Shown here: positions 38,867 through 45,669 of the stretch, in pieces
Layout of the letters: every line of letters starts with the position of its first letter
Numbering within the stretch: position 1 is the first letter of the stretch
Source: Rhodococcus aetherivorans
GTDB taxonomy: Bacteria; Actinomycetota; Actinomycetes; Mycobacteriales; Mycobacteriaceae
NCBI RefSeq assembly: GCF_011058165.1
Contig: NZ_JAALEG010000012.1
Span: 1 to 64,000 of the forward strand
Length of the DNA stretch: 64,000 nt
Direction of reading: 5' to 3'
Made by a program: the position numbers and the translations under genes
Notes under the pieces: model-generated
Database searches by the model: none
Told to the model about the DNA's origin: nothing
Seen by the model: only the letters and a program-made list of their open reading frames with translations

Positions 38867-39846
38867 CGACGTGCCGACGCCGCGCACAGTGCGAGCCCGG
38901 CGACGACCCATGCGCTCAGCACCAGCACCGCCGTCCCGCCGCCGTGCCCGTCGAAGAAGGCCACCGAACGGACCAGCGTGCCGGCGGCGCCGGGTGGCAG
39001 CAGCTGACCGAAGGTGCCCCACCCCTGCGGCAGCCACGCTGCGGTGGTCGCGAAGCCCGACAACGGGTTGCCGACGAACATCATCAGGACCGCCCCGGCA
39101 CCGAAACCGGGCAGCCCGAAGAGCGACTCGAGGCCGAGCAGTGGCAGCGAGACGGCGGCCAGGCCCAGCGTGAGCGCTCCGGCGGTGGCCCAGTAGTTCC
39201 CGGTCAGGCTGCCGAACCCGAACTGCAGGACGGCAGTGAGGGTCAGCCCCGCGAGCACCGCGAAGCCGACCGCGCCGAACACGCGCAGGCCGACCCGCCG
39301 GGGGAACAGCCGGACGAGGGCGATCGCGGGCACCAGACCGCCCAGGACCAGCGGCAGGGCCAGCGAGTTCAGGCCGGCCCCCGCCGGGTCGTCGGCCGGC
39401 AGCGGCACGACGTCGCGCACGGGAACGGGTCGGCCGACGGCCTCCGACAGGCCGGTGGCCGTGGCGGTGAGAACCTGAGCGACGGGGGCGCCGCCGGCCC
39501 CGGCGACATACATCGCGGGCCCGTCCGGCCCGACGGCGAGGCCACCGACGACCTCGCGGTGCTCGATGGCGCTGCGCAGCGCCTCCGCGTCGGCGTACCG
39601 CTGCGGCGCGAACGCACCGGGCCGGGCACCGGAGAGGCCGGCCTCGATCTGGGCGACGGCCTGGTCCGGCCCGGCGATGCCGATCTTCAGCGCGTGCGGG
39701 CCGCTGTTCACGGCGGGCGCGGCGAATGCGAACAGCATCAGGGCGATGACGGCGGTGAGCGCGAGCACGACGCCGGCGACGCGTACCGCGTCCGGCGGGG
39801 CGTGCCGCGCCGTGGAGGTGTCCGGGGAGGAGGTCGGGGCAACCAT
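38848..39846 (-). CDS. Membrane protein resembling ABC-2-type/YhgE (DUF3533-like) proteins
   Basis: A 332-residue protein with one N-terminal helix (VAGVVLALTAVIALMLFAFA), an extracytoplasmic domain of about 110 residues (HALKIGIAGPDQAVAQIEAG) and five or six helices in the C-terminal half. This matches the layout of the YhgE/Pip and ABC-2 permease-like exporters of actinobacteria. There is no ATPase beside it. It is divergent from a TetR regulator with a duplicated dyad in the shared promoter, so it is likely a repressed drug or lipid efflux component. The stop codon lies within the 25-bp tandem repeat. Confidence 0.75.
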   Translation of the reverse strand: MVAPTSSPDTSTARHAPPDAVRVAGVVLALTAVIALMLFAFAAPAVNSGPHALKIGIAGPDQAVAQIEAGLSGARPGAFAPQRYADAEALRSAIEHREVVGGLAVGPDGPAMYVAGAGGAPVAQVLTATATGLSEAVGRPVPVRDVVPLPADDPAGAGLNSLALPLVLGGLVPAIALVRLFPRRVGLRVFGAVGFAVLAGLTLTAVLQFGFGSLTGNYWATAGALTLGLAAVSLPLLGLESLFGLPGFGAGAVLMMFVGNPLSGFATTAAWLPQGWGTFGQLLPPGAAGTLVRSVAFFDGHGGGTAVLVLSAWVVAGLALCAASARRRTVVA

Positions 39847-39862
39847 GACGGCTCCTTGAAGT

Positions 39863-39900
39863 GGAGGATTGTTCTCCGTTTATGTGGAGTATATTCCTCC
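39863..39900. promoter_or_regulatory. Duplicated dyad GGAG-N7-CTCC in a divergent promoter
   Basis: GGAG-N7-CTCC occurs twice, at 39863-39877 and 39886-39900, with 8 bp between. The second copy ends about 40 bp before the tetR ATG and the first begins 17 bp before the membrane-protein gene. This is the likely operator of the adjacent TetR regulator, controlling both divergent genes. Confidence 0.65.
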
Positions 39901-39941
39901 GGTAGGAGCGGGGTGTCAACCCGCCGAACACAGGAGATCCC

Positions 39942-40517
39942 ATGCGCGCCGATGCCGCCCGCCGCCGCGAGGCCCTGATCCTCGCGGCCCGCGACGTGCT
40001 CGCCGAACGCGGGCACGACGCACCCCTCGATGCCATCGCCGAGCGCGCCGGCGTCGGCATCGCCACCCTCTACCGCAACTTCCCCACCCGCGACGATCTC
40101 GCGCACGCCGTGGCCCGTCGCACCCTCGACGAGGCGGGCGCGGCGGCGGATCGCGCCCTCGCCGCGATGACGTCGGACCCCGAACGTGCCTGGGCCGAAT
40201 TCGTCGACACCGCCGTCCGGCTGCGGCTCGGCGCCCTGATCCCGGCTCTCATCGTCGAGAGCTACCGGGAACTGCCCGACGACGTCCTCGAGATCCGGGA
40301 GGGCACCAAGGCGCGCGTCACCGAGCTCGTCCACGCCGCACAGCAGGCCGGCCTCGTCCGCGACGACGTCCAGCCGATCGAGGTGATCATGGCGGTGGCC
40401 CGGCTGACCCGCCCCCACGTGCGGTTCGTCGACGACGTCGTGCCCGCCCTCGTGCCCCGGATGATCGCGATCTACCTCGCCGGCCTGCGTCCGGACGGGC
40501 GGCCGCTCCCGCAGTGA
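39942..40517 (+). CDS. TetR family regulator (divergent from the membrane-protein gene)
   Basis: A 191-residue TetR with an N-terminal HTH (ALILAARDVLAERGHDAPLDAI, AERAGVGIATLYRNFPTRDD) and a C-terminal domain of the SbtR-like kind common in actinobacteria (TELVHAAQQAGLVRDDV). The ATG at 39942 is preceded by CACAGGAGATCCC. Its divergence from the predicted efflux protein and the paired dyad between them indicate local control. Confidence 0.9.
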   Translation: MRADAARRREALILAARDVLAERGHDAPLDAIAERAGVGIATLYRNFPTRDDLAHAVARRTLDEAGAAADRALAAMTSDPERAWAEFVDTAVRLRLGALIPALIVESYRELPDDVLEIREGTKARVTELVHAAQQAGLVRDDVQPIEVIMAVARLTRPHVRFVDDVVPALVPRMIAIYLAGLRPDGRPLPQ

Positions 40518-40604
40518 CCGCCCGGCGGCCCCTCGCCCGCCGTAGTGACCGTCACCACATTCCGGTAGATTGGACGCCTGTTCACATCACTCCCGGAGGA
40601 CCGA

Positions 40605-41555
40605 ATGTGGGAGACCCTGACGGCGTCCTGGGCGTCGCTGCTCGAGCCTCTGCACGACCCCGTCGCGCTGGCCATCCCGGCGTTCCTGCTCTTCCTCGCC
40701 CTCGAATGGGCCGCCGCCCGCACGCTCGAGCACGTCGAACCCGGCGACGACGGGCACACCCGTCCGCCGCGCGGCGGCTACGAGGCCATCGACGCGCGCA
40801 CGAGCATCTCCATGGGATTGGTCTCCATCGGCACCAGCGCCGCCTGGAAGGTGCTGGCCCTCGTCGGCTACTCGGCGATCTGGGTGTACCTCGCACCGTG
40901 GCACCTGCCGGCGGACGCCTGGTACACGTGGGCGATCCTGATCCTCGGCATCGACCTGCTCTACTACTGGTACCACCGGACAGCGCACCGGGTGCGGCTC
41001 GTGTGGGCCACCCACCAGGCACACCACTCGAGCGAGTACTTCAACTTCGCCACGGCCCTGCGCCAGAAATGGAACAACAGCGGCGAGATCCTCATGTGGC
41101 TGCCGCTGCCCTTCCTCGGCATCCCGCCGTGGATGGTGTTCGTCGGATTCTCCGTCTCGCTCGTGTACCAGTTCTTCGTGCACACCGAGCGGGTGGGCAC
41201 GCTGCCCCGGCCCGTCGAGTTCGTGTTCAACACCCCGTCACACCATCGTGTGCACCACGGGTGCGACCCCGAATACCTCGACCGCAACTACGGCGGCATC
41301 CTGATCCTGTGGGACCGCCTGTTCGGTACCTTCCGCCGCGAGACCCACCGCCCCACGTACGGACTCACCAAGCCCGTCGGCACCTACAACATCTGGCGGC
41401 TGCAGACGCACGAGTACCAGGCCATCGCCCGCGACTGGCGGGCCGCCACGAGGTGGCGCGACAAGCTCGGCTACGCGTTCGGCCCGCCCGGCTGGGCGCC
41501 GCAGCGACCGACCACCGTCGCGAGTGCGCAGTTGTCGTCACGACACGCCGGGTGA
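40605..41555 (+). CDS. Sterol desaturase/fatty acid hydroxylase family protein
   Basis: A 316-residue integral membrane di-iron oxygenase. The eight-histidine signature is visible as HRTAH, HQAHHS and HHRVHH, in the usual order, with four or five helices around it. GTFRRETHRPTYGLTKPV follows the last box as in the alkylglycerol-monooxygenase-like bacterial members. It hydroxylates or desaturates a lipid (sterol, carotenoid or fatty acyl), but the substrate is unknown. It stands alone upstream of the tRNA remnant and its terminator. Confidence 0.9.
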   Translation: MWETLTASWASLLEPLHDPVALAIPAFLLFLALEWAAARTLEHVEPGDDGHTRPPRGGYEAIDARTSISMGLVSIGTSAAWKVLALVGYSAIWVYLAPWHLPADAWYTWAILILGIDLLYYWYHRTAHRVRLVWATHQAHHSSEYFNFATALRQKWNNSGEILMWLPLPFLGIPPWMVFVGFSVSLVYQFFVHTERVGTLPRPVEFVFNTPSHHRVHHGCDPEYLDRNYGGILILWDRLFGTFRRETHRPTYGLTKPVGTYNIWRLQTHEYQAIARDWRAATRWRDKLGYAFGPPGWAPQRPTTVASAQLSSRHAG

Positions 41556-41587
41556 AGCGACCGGAACTGCGCATTCGACGAACGAAA

Positions 41588-41621
41588 ACGGCCCCGATCC
41601 GGTCAACCGGATCGGGGCCGT
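41588..41621. terminator. Strong hairpin terminator beside the attachment site
   Basis: Arms of 16 bp (41588-41603 and 41606-41621) with a 2-nt loop. Read on the minus strand it is followed by GTTTTCGTT, so it terminates the tRNA gene whose 3' end lies next to it. On the plus strand it also closes the desaturase gene. Confidence 0.85.
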
Positions 41622-41624
41622 TCT

Positions 41625-41650
41625 TGGCGGTGGCGGAGGGATTTGAACCC
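41625..41650 (-). other. Prophage attachment site: 3' end of a tRNA gene (tRNA-Ser-like)
   Basis: Read on the minus strand, this 26-nt stretch gives the T-loop GGGTTCAAATCCC, acceptor arm CGCCACC, discriminator G and CCA. The rest of the tRNA is absent: to the right, the 5' T-stem arm would need GAGGG but is TTGGG, and no D-arm or anticodon arm follows. The GGTGGCG-type acceptor implied by CGCCACC is that of actinobacterial tRNA-Ser. It is thus the host-side remnant left by integration of an element extending rightwards; the reconstituted tRNA should lie at the far end, outside the window. Confidence 0.75.
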
Positions 41651-41819
41651 AAATTCAGGCCAGGCATAGGCGCAGCCCTCGCGTCAAATGTGGCCCCTGA
41701 GCTGCCAATTCTTCCGACTTCATCCGAGCTCATCCGACTCGATCGGACGGCTCGACTGTCCGAAAACTGTCCGATCCGGACTGCCTGCGCCGCCGATCGG
41801 GCGATGAGAGGATCCGACC

Positions 41820-42713
41820 ATGAGACTCCGCGGTCTGTTTGCCGCCCCGGCCGTCCTGCTGCTCCTCGCAGGATGCTCCTCGGGCGAGGACACCACACCC
41901 GGCACCACCGAGACCATCACCTCCACGCAGGGCGGCAACGAACGCGGCGCCACACAGGCGTCCGTCGGTCAGCCCGTGCAGCGCGCGGACGGCGCCTACA
42001 CGATCACCGCCGACAGCTTCGTCGAGCCGACCGGCTGCGACACGTACGGGGAGGACAAGTCGCCGGCCGACACCGGTGAGCGCCTGGTCCTCGCCACCTT
42101 CACCTTCGAGTCCCACGACGTTCCGCTGACACGCTCGTATCTGATGCCGATGGACTTCTACAGCGTCACCGACGGCACGGTGAAGCCGACACCGAACATC
42201 GGCGGCGAGTACCAGTGCGAGGGCGGCGCAGAGGGCCGGCCCGCGCTGAACCAGCCCCTGCCCAACTCCCGCTTCGTCCGCACGGAGACGTTCCTCGTGC
42301 CGCTCAGCGCGCAGCAGCTCGGCTACCGCGACCCGGAGACCCGGCAGGCCTTCGAGTGGGACATCACCCAGGTACAGCCCGCCGCTCCCCCGCCGGCCAC
42401 TGAGGCGCCGGCAGCGACCCCGACGTACGAGGCCGAGACGACCTACACCCCGGAGCAGCCGGCATACACCGCGCCGGCGCCGGCCGAGACGACGTCGTCG
42501 CTCGAGTACAACTGCAGCGACGCGGCGTGGCGCGAGTCGATGGGCGCCGAGGGCGATCGCCTGTGCGGGTCCACCTGGCAGCCGTACACACAGCCGCAGG
42601 TTCCCGTGACGCCCGACTACGGCGGCGGCCAGTCCAGCGGCGAGTCCCAGATGCAGTGGGGCTGCCAGCAGGGTTACATCGACCCCGCGACGTGCCAGCA
42701 GTACGGGTACTGA
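41820..42713 (+). CDS. Predicted lipoprotein with Pro/Thr-rich region (prophage cargo)
   Basis: A 297-residue protein with a lipobox (LLLLAGC, Cys about 19), so it should be anchored to the outer face of the membrane. Residues 45-185 form one globular domain (TITADSFVEPTGCDTYGED, then RLVLATFTFESHDVP) that resembles the DUF4352-type beta-sandwich of Gram-positive lipoproteins. It is followed by a Pro/Ala/Thr-rich linker and a short Cys-containing C-terminal part (two Cys pairs). It is the first gene inside the element beside the attachment site and has its own terminator. Superinfection exclusion or another lysogen surface trait is conceivable but unproved. Confidence 0.7.
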   Translation: MRLRGLFAAPAVLLLLAGCSSGEDTTPGTTETITSTQGGNERGATQASVGQPVQRADGAYTITADSFVEPTGCDTYGEDKSPADTGERLVLATFTFESHDVPLTRSYLMPMDFYSVTDGTVKPTPNIGGEYQCEGGAEGRPALNQPLPNSRFVRTETFLVPLSAQQLGYRDPETRQAFEWDITQVQPAAPPPATEAPAATPTYEAETTYTPEQPAYTAPAPAETTSSLEYNCSDAAWRESMGAEGDRLCGSTWQPYTQPQVPVTPDYGGGQSSGESQMQWGCQQGYIDPATCQQYGY

Positions 42714-42728
42714 CCAGCGAACGACAGA

Positions 42729-42759
42729 ACGGCCCCCGACCTCAGTGGTCGGGGGCCGT
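42729..42759 (+). terminator. Rho-independent terminator
   Basis: Hairpin with 13-bp GC-rich arms (42729-42741, 42747-42759) and a 5-nt loop directly after the lipoprotein gene. It lies between convergent genes, so it can serve both. Confidence 0.8.
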
Positions 42760-42775
42760 CCCAGTTCTGCGTGCG

Positions 42776-43129
42776 CTACTCGGCGCTGCCGGAGGCGAAC
42801 GGGTTGTACGCCCAGACCTCGCGCATTCCGCGGACGTCGTTCACGATCGGGATCAGCGCGTGGACGGTGCCGTCCGAGGTGGTCTGCGTGCAGTCCCAGA
42901 TCCGGTCGCGGAAGCCGTGGCACTGCAGGCCGGTATTGCCGTACGGGCTGATGATCAGGCCCTTCTCCGAGTGCTCGCCGAAGGCGCCCGGATCCCAGGG
43001 GGCGACGAACGAGGCGGTGGCGACGAACGGGCCCGAGGGATCGACCTCGTCCTGGGCGGCGGCGGTGGGGACGAACGCTAGCGTGGCGGTGGCCGCGAGG
43101 GCGGCTGTGGCGAGTGCACGTTTGATCAT
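42776..43129 (-). CDS. Small secreted protein
   Basis: A 117-residue protein with a clear Sec signal peptide (MIKRALATAALAA..., cleavage after AAAQ about 26). The mature part of about 90 residues contains two Cys (C70 and C80), which may form a disulfide, and ends WAYNPFASGSAE. I do not recognise the family. It faces the lipoprotein gene across a shared terminator near the attachment site. Together with the lipoprotein it looks like cargo expressed in the lysogen. Confidence 0.7.
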   Translation of the reverse strand: MIKRALATAALAATATLAFVPTAAAQDEVDPSGPFVATASFVAPWDPGAFGEHSEKGLIISPYGNTGLQCHGFRDRIWDCTQTTSDGTVHALIPIVNDVRGMREVWAYNPFASGSAE

Positions 43130-43380
43130 TGGACTGCGTACCTCCGGTCGTGGGTGCGGACTCGTGTCCCGTACCTCAAGATCGAAACGTACAAACCGGC
43201 CGTTACGGTATCGACTCCATCACGACTCGCTTCCGTCTCATCCGCCACAGCGGGACTCGCACATGCGTTCGAAGATTGGTAGCGTGCACCGCGCGGGGCC
43301 GGTGAGGCGCCAGCCTGGGAAGCACCGGCTCCGCCACCGGCGGTCGGCGCGCAACTCAAGATCACGCTACGGTTTCGCGC

Positions 43381-43617
43381 ATGTCGACCAATACACGCAC
43401 CATCCGCGCTGAGGAACTTCTCGCCCTCCCGCCCGGACTCGACCACGAGCTCCACGAGGATCGTGACGGAAGGCTCATTGCGCTGAAGTTCGACCGAGCC
43501 GAGCTGATCACCGAGAACACCCCGTCCCCGTACGTGCGGGCGTACGTATCCGAGGACGGTGCGCTGCTGGTGAACCGGGATTATCGGCCTGACGAGTTCG
43601 TCACCGTCTCCCCCTGA
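43381..43617 (+). CDS. Small hypothetical protein
   Basis: A 78-residue acidic soluble protein (STNTRTIRAEELLALPPGL, ends DEFVTVSP) with no recognisable domain, signal peptide or membrane helix. The ATG begins an ordinary-looking frame, and the gene ends 10 bp before a strong hairpin terminator, which supports it being real. The ribosome-binding site is weak. Plus-strand orientation contrasts with the structural genes and fits the lysogenic side of the prophage. Confidence 0.55.
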   Translation: MSTNTRTIRAEELLALPPGLDHELHEDRDGRLIALKFDRAELITENTPSPYVRAYVSEDGALLVNRDYRPDEFVTVSP

Positions 43618-43627
43618 GACAACGAGA

Positions 43628-43663
43628 AGCGCCCCGCGACGATCCAAATCGTCGCGGGGCGCT
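43628..43663 (+). terminator. Rho-independent terminator
   Basis: Arms of 16 bp at 43628-43643 and 43648-43663 with loop CCAA, then TTATT on the plus strand. Located 10 bp after the 78-residue gene. Confidence 0.85.
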
Positions 43664-43843
43664 TTATTGCGATAGTCAGCCCTGCCAGGCCATAGTCAGC
43701 ATCGGCGCTGACCGACTGGTGCGGCACCCACCCCGCAGCGCCGGCCTGTAGTTGGTTGCAGGGTGCCGGACAATACCTCACAACTCGATCATGGATACCG
43801 TAAGCTTTCGCACAGTCGTCGGCACCCCCCTGCCCGGCGGCCG

Positions 43844-43885
43844 AAGCCCCGCCGGAGTTGCCCCAAGCTCTCTCCGGCGGGGTTT
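43844..43885. terminator. Hairpin terminator in a gene-free stretch (43664-43983)
   Basis: AAGCCCCGCCGGAG (43844-43857) pairs with CTCCGGCGGGGTTT (43872-43885) across a 14-nt loop, followed by TCTCG. It stands in a 320-bp stretch between the 78-residue gene and the end of the RelA/SpoT operon in which I see no protein gene. A short transcript starting after 43664 and ending here could be a small RNA, but I see no clear promoter. Confidence 0.6.
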
Positions 43886-43983
43886 CTCGTGAGTCCGGTA
43901 TGGATGAAGTGACCTGTCTGCCGGTATAGACAAAGCGCCCCGCTCTCGGCAGTAGATCAGAGCCGTTCGCGAGGATGAAGTGG

Positions 43984-44226
43984 TCAGAGTCCGGCGAAGT
44001 ACTTCGAGACAGCAACGGTCCCGTCGAAGTAGTTGGCGTGGGTGACCCGGATCGTGTCGAGGGAGTCCGAACCGATGAGCACGATCTCGATTGAGTCCAT
44101 TCGGTCGAGATGCTCGCGCTCCATCCGCGCGTACTCGCTCATGGCCTCAGATACGTCGGTTCCGAACTCGTTCACCTTCAGGAGCTCAGCGCGGGCATGG
44201 TCGAAGACCAGCAGGAAGTGGTTCAT
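43984..44226 (-). CDS. 80-residue partner of the RelA/SpoT protein (candidate antitoxin)
   Basis: An 80-residue acidic soluble protein. MNHFLLVFDHARAELLKVNEF is followed by a helical segment DVSEAMSEYARMEREHLDRM and a beta-rich end. The ATG overlaps the stop of the RelA/SpoT-domain gene by 4 bp (ATGA) and has its own GGAGG 5 nt upstream, inside the preceding gene. No known family is recognised. The tight coupling and small size match the second gene of toxSAS pairs, so an antitoxin role is proposed; it could also be an unrelated phage protein. Confidence 0.65.
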   Translation of the reverse strand: MNHFLLVFDHARAELLKVNEFGTDVSEAMSEYARMEREHLDRMDSIEIVLIGSDSLDTIRVTHANYFDGTVAVSKYFAGL

Positions 44227-44945
44227 CCTTTCCTCCAATGCTGACCTCCGTGTAGATGCGGCCACGCCCGAGTCCTGAGGGCGTCGATTCTCTGCGCAAG
44301 TATGGCATCTACTGTCAAGCCCTGTTCTTCTATGGCCATCGCCTCGGATACCGCCCGGAACCAGTCGTTCACTTCTTCTGCTCCGTATCCGGACTTCACG
44401 TCGGTGCCCGTGGTGACCGTGATCCTTTCGACCATGACGGCCCACTCGTGCATGACCTTGGTTCGGAGCTGAAGTTCAATCAGCCGGTCGCGGTGCTCGA
44501 CGACGAGGTGGACCGCGCGATACCCGGACGGCTTCGGGTCGGCGATGTAATCACGGACATAGCGGACCTTTGCCCGGGATTGGTAGCGGTCCTGGATCCG
44601 CCGCACATCGTCGATGGTGGTCACGACGGCGCGGCAACCACCGATGTCCGACATGCGGGCGAGTTCCATTCTCGGTTCGCGCTGCAGCTTGTCCAGAATC
44701 GTCCGCACCCGCTTCAACCGTTGCGAGACCTGCCCCCAGCACCCAACTGTGTTCACCCTCGATCGCAGCCCCATCGACGCCGCCTGCAGTGGCCCCGCGT
44801 GAGCGGCGCGCCACGCCTCCACGATGTCCAGCGCATCACTGATGTCTCCCCAATCACTGATCGGGTCTGCGTTGGGTCCGAACACCCCGCGAAGAAGACG
44901 GCCGGCGGCATTGACCTTCGTCTTCGAAGGCAGCGAGTTGGTCAC
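44223..44945 (-). CDS. RelA/SpoT-domain small alarmone synthetase (toxSAS candidate)
   Basis: A 240-residue protein with a RelA/SpoT nucleotide-synthetase domain and no hydrolase, TGS or ACT domain. Synthetase motifs are complete: RMSDIGGCRAVV (98-108), YVRDYIADPKPSGYRAVH (129-146) and IELQLRTKVMHEWA (156-169), preceded by the substrate-binding QRLKRVRTILDK. The N-terminal KTKVNAAGRLL and WRAAHAGPL pattern resembles the phage-encoded PhRel/CapRel-type proteins rather than the housekeeping RelP/RelQ. The start is GTG at 44945 with a poor ribosome-binding site, so it may be leaderless. It is followed by an overlapping 80-residue gene. Transfer of pyrophosphate to a nucleotide or to tRNA is the expected activity. 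A role in lysogen defence is inferred. Confidence 0.85.
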   Translation of the reverse strand: MTNSLPSKTKVNAAGRLLRGVFGPNADPISDWGDISDALDIVEAWRAAHAGPLQAASMGLRSRVNTVGCWGQVSQRLKRVRTILDKLQREPRMELARMSDIGGCRAVVTTIDDVRRIQDRYQSRAKVRYVRDYIADPKPSGYRAVHLVVEHRDRLIELQLRTKVMHEWAVMVERITVTTGTDVKSGYGAEEVNDWFRAVSEAMAIEEQGLTVDAILAQRIDALRTRAWPHLHGGQHWRKG

Positions 44946-45024
44946 CGCGGCAGACTATCGGCGCAACCGGACATCGACGCCCGCGTGCCGCCCCTATCTG
45001 GCACTCGCGCGCCGGTAGTGAGTG

Positions 45025-45504
45025 TTATGCGCCGAGGTCCAGTTGCATCTGCTGGAACGGCGGCGCGATGTCCGTGGGCGGCAGCTCGCCGCGGCGTCGG
45101 AGGTCGTGCCAGGCATTCGCAGCGCCGCGTCCCTTGGTGCGGACCCGGTGGCAGTTCGCGCAGACGACCTCGCACTTGGCGATCTCGGCTTCGATCGCGG
45201 TCCGTGAGTGCATCATCATCTCCCCGACGTGAGCGAGTTTGTTCACGCCCGGGAGGTGATCGAACTCGAGCGCCTCGGCGTGCTCGCGGTACCCGCAGTC
45301 GACGCAGCCTTGCTCGAGCTTGTAGTTGCGGATGAAGTCGAGGTTGGACTGGTACTTCTGCCGCATGATGCGGCGGGCGCAGTCTCGGCAGTCGAACCGG
45401 CGCCGCATGCGGGCTTCTCCGTTACGCCGTTGGTCCCGGTAGAAGAGGGAGATGTGCTTGGTCTCGCCGCAGATCCGGCAGGTGCGCCAGCTATCATCAG
45501 ACAT
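45025..45504 (-). CDS. HNH endonuclease-like zinc-finger protein
   Basis: A 159-residue protein with two zinc-binding pairs. The first is CRICGE...CRDCAR (residues about 9-45); the second, CVDCGYREH with EFDHLPG and CANCHRVRT, is the treble-clef HNH motif (Asp-His pair followed by Asn-x-x-His). Such proteins are common in actinophages as free-standing endonucleases or packaging-associated nickases. AAGGAG 7 nt before the ATG at 45504 fixes the start; the longer frame is low-complexity. It lies between the tail module and the RelA/SpoT operon on the same strand. Confidence 0.85.
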   Translation of the reverse strand: MSDDSWRTCRICGETKHISLFYRDQRRNGEARMRRRFDCRDCARRIMRQKYQSNLDFIRNYKLEQGCVDCGYREHAEALEFDHLPGVNKLAHVGEMMMHSRTAIEAEIAKCEVVCANCHRVRTKGRGAANAWHDLRRRGELPPTDIAPPFQQMQLDLGA

Positions 45505-45612
45505 CGTCGAACTCCTTGCAGTTCGGCCATGCCCCGGGGGTGTTACAGCACCCGCCGGGGTCCTTTCGTTTGACCGCCTGAGGCTACCGGGGGAGTCCGA
45601 CAAACCTGACGT

Positions 45613-45649
45613 ACCGACTGTGCTGAGGGCCGGCCTCAGCACAGTCGGT
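45613..45649 (-). terminator. Terminator at the end of the late (tail/lysis) operon
   Basis: 16-bp arms (45613-45628, 45634-45649) with a 5-nt loop, 20 bp after the stop of the NodB-domain tail protein. It separates the structural operon from the HNH and RelA/SpoT genes. The minus-strand T-tract is short. Confidence 0.8.
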
Positions 45650-45669
45650 TTGAGCCGTTACGGGCGGGG

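Noticed and set aside
41625-41700. Complete tRNA gene
   Set aside because: Only T-loop, acceptor and CCA are present; no anticodon or D-arm can be folded to the right.
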